Below are positions 60,399 to 64,000 of a stretch of DNA of 64,000 bases, one piece after another. Origin of the DNA: Lycorma delicatula (taxonomy: Eukaryota > Arthropoda > Insecta > Hemiptera > Fulgoridae). The DNA is taken from positions 149,786,049 through 149,850,048 of the forward strand of contig NC_134460.1 of assembly GCF_047948215.1 (NCBI RefSeq), given 5' to 3'. A program made the translations under genes and the position numbers. The notes below the pieces were generated by a model, which was given only the letters and a program-made list of their open reading frames with translations, was not told the DNA's origin and made no database searches. Within the stretch, counting starts at the first letter, position 1. Each line of letters begins with the position of its first letter.

Positions 60399-60753
60399 TC
60401 TCGATTCCCCCCGAGGGGAGAAGATCCCAACCTCGTAGCGTGTCAGGTCGCTACACCACCCCCTCCGTTCCTAGCCAGTAGTGGCTTTAACGAAGGACAT
60501 CTTCTTGCCCTCAAACTGCTACACATTCCACAGTGTACAGCCCGGCCACGGGGAGATGCCACCGATGCAGATGCCCCGAGGGACATCTACATCGGTAATT
60601 CGTCACGAGAGATAGTATGAGCTCCGACTTCCAAAGAAGACGGCTGACACCTAACGCTACCACGTTGCCCTCAAGAACTAAGTAAAAGCCTAAGAAAACC
60701 ACGGAGGAGAAGACCCCGCGCCTACCACAATCAGCTAATCTATTCCACCCCGC
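60399..60753. mobile_element. GC-rich insertion bounded by 14-bp direct repeats
   Basis: tacaggtactaaca occurs at 60385-60398 and 60754-60767. The 355-bp interior is GC-rich with no recognised gene. This fits an inserted retroposon with target duplication, though no A tail is visible; chance duplication is possible. Confidence 0.45.
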
Positions 60754-60825
60754 TACAGGTACTAACAGCAAAAATTTTTAAATCATTTCACCGCTTATGT
60801 AGAACAAATTTCACTCACTCTACCG

Positions 60826-60912
60826 ATCATCCGCCGTAACCGAACGTCTAAGGCGTCTGTCAACTACTCACACAACCAACCGTCCCCAGTTCGAAACCTA
60901 GCCGATCCATAT
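60826..60912 (+). repeat. tRNA-like sequence (SINE head or tRNA pseudogene)
   Basis: aaccgaacgtctaaggcgtctg resembles the D-arm/A-box of Leu/Ser-type tRNAs, and agttcgaaacct, 40 bases later, resembles the B box. A t run (60909-60916) follows as a possible pol III terminator. The stems do not pair well, so a working tRNA is unlikely. Confidence 0.4.
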
Positions 60913-61189
60913 TTTTTTCACTTTAAATATTATTCGTTTATTTTAATTCTACCGCTCAACTTTGACGTCACAAATAACTGCTGTTCAACAGTGCTACCAA
61001 CCTTTGAAATATTACTTTAATCATTTATATTTAATACAAAATATATAACCACGTTGGCAACTCTGAGGCTACGGGCGCTACTGAAGTCACAATCCAAGAT
61101 CCACCGCCATCTTGTATTCGTGACGTCAATGATTTGGCGCTCGTATGCTTATTTCCTTACTACTGCTAAATAGGTGTTGAAAATTCCAT

Positions 61190-61710
61190 TCCTCCGTTTC
61201 ATTAGGATTTACTCCTTTTTATGTATGCTCATTGCGCAAGTTGTTGATGCCATCTCGAGTGAACTTTGCCTCGTCGATTAACAAAACATACTTGTAATGT
61301 TGTCGATTTGTATTCCTTCAGTGACAGAACTCCAGGTGAAGTGGACCGTCTCCTGGTGTAGATGTTGAACTGACTGTTTGTAGTAAGTTACTGATTGTTG
61401 ATAAGGGTAAAACTTAAGCGAAAGACGTGTACTAACGCCTGGACGGCGCTGAACTGCATCGATAACAATTTAGTCAGTAACAGCGTCGTTTTGGACAGAT
61501 CCTTCTTAAGTGTTAAGCATAAGATGTAGTGAACCTGTTTCCCGAAAATTGCGAAAAGTCGTACTAATTGTTTTGGAATCTGAAATCCTGCGATTTTGAA
61601 AATATATCTCATGTTCACTGCAGTAGCTGTAGCATTTCCATTACACACACCCAAAATAAATACCGTATCATCGTATTCCTCTGTTGTAAATAAGTTCGGC
61701 ATTACTTCAG
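61190..61710 (-). pseudogene. Decayed DUF4817-type DNA transposase
   Basis: The minus-strand frame 61702-61388 begins MPNLFTTEEYDDTVFILGV, then CNGNATATAV, the helix-turn-helix start typical of a large insect transposase group (DUF4817). The later segment near 61270-61200 reads LLIDEAKFTRDGINNLRNEH, the region of the first catalytic Asp. The middle is deleted or frameshifted and the rest of the catalytic core is missing. The non-coding sequence to its right (to about 62085) is the 5' end of the same element and reappears at 22.3 kb. Confidence 0.75.
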
Positions 61711-61749
61711 TGGCAAACCGGGTTCAAAATAAAATTCACGGAAAACCTT

Positions 61750-62085
61750 CATAACGACAGCGCAGTTCACATTATCCGATAAACTTAATGCCTTACAGAA
61801 TGATTTAAACACTAATATTGTATTGCGCATTGTTGATCTGCTGTTATTTTATAGCCAGTTTTGAAAGAATTTTTCAAATAATTTTTTGAATTTCAGTCAT
61901 TAATAACAAATTATTTTCTAAGTCATTTTTATTTCACGATTCTGGTGCAATTTAGTTTTTTTTAATAGCGATTTAAAAAAAAATCTTTTACAGATTTTTC
62001 ATATCACCAAAAAAGAATTTGGTTTTTGTTTACATTAAGTTTTCTGGTAATTGTTGTAATTACTGTTTTCTAAACAAAATTCAAA
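61750..62085 (-). mobile_element. 5' non-coding end of the 61-kb transposon
   Basis: Aligns with 22270-22620 over about 300 bases as described there. It ends where the LINE begins, so the LINE probably inserted here. Confidence 0.6.
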
Positions 62086-62099
62086 AACCTGAAGATTCA

Positions 62100-64000
62100 A
62101 CAAAAGGTTTAAAAACCTGAAGAAAAGGTGTCAGATGAATCGGTGGAATTTAGAGAAGCTTGAGGAAGAGGAGGTAAAGAAGATTTTTGAGGAGGACATC
62201 GCAAGAGGTCTGAGTAAAAAAGATAAGGTAGAAAATGTAGAAGAAGAATGGGAGAATGTTAAAAAGGAAATTCTTAAATCAGCAGAAGCAAATTTAGGCG
62301 GAATAAAGAGAACCGGTAGAAAACCTTGGGTTTCAGACGATATATTGCAGCTGATGGATGAACGTAGAAAATATAAGAATGCTAGTGATGAAGAAAGTAA
62401 AAGGAACTATCGGAAATTAAGAAATGCTATAAACAGGAAGTGCAAACTGGTGAAAGAAGAGTGGATTAAAGAAAAGTGTTCAGAAGTGGAAAGAGAAATG
62501 AACATTGGTAAAATAGACGGAGCATACAGGAAAGTTAAGGAAAATTTTGGGGTACATAAATTAAAATCTAATAATGTGTTAAACAAAGATGGTACACCAA
62601 TATATAATACGAAAGGTAAAGTCGATAGATGGCTGGAATATATTGAAGAGTTATACGGAGGAAATGAATTAGAAAATGGTGTTATAGAGGAAGAAGAGGA
62701 AGTTGAGGAGGATGAAATGGGAGAAACAATACTGAGATCTGAATTTAAGAGAGCATTAAAAGATTTAAATGGCAGAAAGGCTCCTGGAATAGACGGAATA
62801 CCTGTAGAATTACTGCGCAGTGCAGGTGAGGAAGCGATTGATAGATTATACAAACTGGTGTGTAATATTTATGAAAATGGGGAATTTCCATCAGACTTCA
62901 AAAAAAGTGTTATAGTTATGATACCAAAGAAAGCAGGGGCAGATAAATGTGAAGAATACAGAACAATTAGTTTAACTAGTCATGCATCAAAAATCTTAAC
63001 TAGAATTTTATACAGAAGAATTGAGAGGAGAGTGGAAGAAGTGTTAGGAGAAGACCAATTTGGTTTCAGGAAAAGTATAGGGACAATGGAAGCAATTTTA
63101 GGCCTCAGATTAATAGTAGAAGGAAGATTAAAGAAAAACAATCCAACATACTTGGCGTTTATAGACCTAGAAAAGGCTTTCGATAACGTAGACTGGAATA
63201 AAATGTTCAGCATTTTAAAAAAATTAGGGTTCAAATACAGAGATAGAAGAACAATTGCTAACATGTACAGGAACCAAACAGCAACAATAACAATTGAAGA
63301 ACACAAGAAAGAAGCCCTAATAAGAAAGGGAGTCCGACAAGGATGTTCCCTATCTCCGTTACTTTTTAATCTTTACATGGAACTAGCAGTTAATGATGTT
63401 AAAGAACAATTTAGATTCGGAGTAACAGTACAAGGTGAAAAGATAAAGATGCTACGATTTGCTGATGATATAGTAATTCTAGCCGAGAGTAAAAAGGATT
63501 TAGAAGAAACAATGAACGGCATAGATGAAGTCCTACGCAAGAACCATCGCGTGAAAATAAACAAGAACAAAACAAAAGTAATGAAATGTAGTAGAAATAA
63601 CAAAGATGGACCGCTGAATGTGAAAATAGGAGGAGAAAAGATTATGGAGGTAGAAGAATTTTGTTATTTGGGAAGTACAATTACTAAAGATGGACGAAGC
63701 AGGAGCGATATAAAATGCCGAATAGCACAAGCTAAACGAGCCTTCAGTAAGAAATATAATTTGTTTACATCAAAAATTAATTTAAATGTCAGGAAAAGAT
63801 TTTTGAAAGTGTATGTTTGGAGTGTCGCTTTATATGGAAGTGAAACTTGGACGATCGGAGTATCGTGAGAAGAAAAGATTAGAAGCTTTTGAAATGTGGT
63901 GCTATAGGAGAATGTTAAAAATCAGATGGGTGGATAAAGTGACAAATGAAGAGGTATTGCGGCAAATAGATGAAGAAAGAAGCATTTGGAAAAATATAGT
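62100..64000 (+). mobile_element. 5'-truncated LINE, runs off the window end
   Basis: This is the best-preserved copy of the LINE family also seen at 39.99-40.44, 43.93-44.94 and 51.76-51.86 kb. No endonuclease domain precedes the reverse transcriptase, and the left border abuts unrelated transposon sequence, so it is 5'-truncated. After the stop at 63868 the C-terminal coding continues in another frame (EKKRLEAFEMWCYRRMLKI, then EEVLRQIDEERSIWKN) to the last base. Confidence 0.9.
62135..63868 (+). CDS. LINE reverse transcriptase ORF (577 codons, nearly intact)
   Basis: The N-terminal third is charged and coiled-coil-like (many Glu/Lys). The reverse transcriptase domain has the expected blocks in order: GRKAPGIDGIPVELL; SVIVMIPKK; EYRTISLTSHASKILTRIL; EDQFGFRKSIGT; AFIDLEKAFDNVDW (catalytic Asp); GVRQGCSLSPLLFN; and LRFADDIVILAE (the FADD catalytic pair). 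The C-terminus includes FCYLGSTITKDG and LYGSETWT. A one-base insertion near 63861 (gtatcgtgagaag, compared with the 40.05-kb copy) shifts the frame and gives the premature stop. The Met at 62135 may be internal to a longer original ORF that lost its endonuclease. It copies its own RNA into the genome by target-primed reverse transcription. Confidence 0.93.
   Translation: MNRWNLEKLEEEEVKKIFEEDIARGLSKKDKVENVEEEWENVKKEILKSAEANLGGIKRTGRKPWVSDDILQLMDERRKYKNASDEESKRNYRKLRNAINRKCKLVKEEWIKEKCSEVEREMNIGKIDGAYRKVKENFGVHKLKSNNVLNKDGTPIYNTKGKVDRWLEYIEELYGGNELENGVIEEEEEVEEDEMGETILRSEFKRALKDLNGRKAPGIDGIPVELLRSAGEEAIDRLYKLVCNIYENGEFPSDFKKSVIVMIPKKAGADKCEEYRTISLTSHASKILTRILYRRIERRVEEVLGEDQFGFRKSIGTMEAILGLRLIVEGRLKKNNPTYLAFIDLEKAFDNVDWNKMFSILKKLGFKYRDRRTIANMYRNQTATITIEEHKKEALIRKGVRQGCSLSPLLFNLYMELAVNDVKEQFRFGVTVQGEKIKMLRFADDIVILAESKKDLEETMNGIDEVLRKNHRVKINKNKTKVMKCSRNNKDGPLNVKIGGEKIMEVEEFCYLGSTITKDGRSRSDIKCRIAQAKRAFSKKYNLFTSKINLNVRKRFLKVYVWSVALYGSETWTIGVS

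Noticed and set aside
60826..60912. A functional tRNA gene
   Set aside because: A- and B-box-like strings are present but the acceptor and anticodon stems do not pair convincingly; kept only as tRNA-like sequence.
62407..62853. 148-codon minus-strand frame
   Set aside because: Antisense shadow of the LINE reverse transcriptase; no motif of its own.

Overview
The window looks like an AT-rich insect nuclear genome, probably a hemipteran (order-level guess). It has spliced exons with GT/AG borders, long introns, tRNA-derived SINEs, and Tc1/mariner and LINE debris of the kind common in Hemiptera. Nothing in it is bacterial: there are no operons, and most open frames are shadows or transposon pieces.

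The one host gene I can support is the 3' part of an ABCG half-transporter, closest in sequence to the ABCG1/ABCG4 group. It runs on the + strand from 1302 to 32938 in eight exons. All junctions keep phase, giving 487 codons from just before the ABC signature to the stop. The Walker A exon(s) lie left of the window. The seven introns (2.5-8.8 kb) are full of mobile DNA: a decayed LINE (3.05-4.36 kb), a broken copy of an unnamed repetitive protein family (7.89-9.32 kb), SINEs, an unassigned terminal-inverted-repeat element (13.26-14.61 kb), mariner and Tc1-like transposase remnants (16.2-17.2, 18.5-19.8, 30.1-30.85, 32.0-32.35 kb), and a patchwork of LINE ORF1/ORF2 fragments (24.5-28.5 kb).

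From about 33 to 52 kb the DNA is intergenic. It holds a perfect (TG)n tract of about 309 bp followed by two back-to-back perfect hairpins, two Tc1/mariner-superfamily elements with long inverted ends (38.7-39.8 and 42.5-43.6 kb), fragments of one LINE family (39.99-40.44, 43.93-44.94 and 51.76-51.86 kb), and several SINEs.

From about 52.5 to 61 kb base composition changes and GC-rich stretches appear. This part contains opposed LINE fragments, a young SINE with a perfect 16-bp target duplication, the broken remains of a protein-primed-type family B DNA polymerase on the minus strand (56.7-58.8 kb, Polinton/Maverick or adintovirus type), and a GC-rich repeat block with two identical 58-bp segments. 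The window ends with a decayed DUF4817-type transposase (minus) and a nearly intact LINE reverse transcriptase (62.1 kb to the window end, +), an intact relative of the three LINE fragments above.

The items I would look at first are the unnamed repetitive protein family (two copies), the polymerase remnant with its adjoining GC-rich repeat block, the twin hairpins after the TG tract, and two SINE families with different tRNA-like heads but the same 3' tail.
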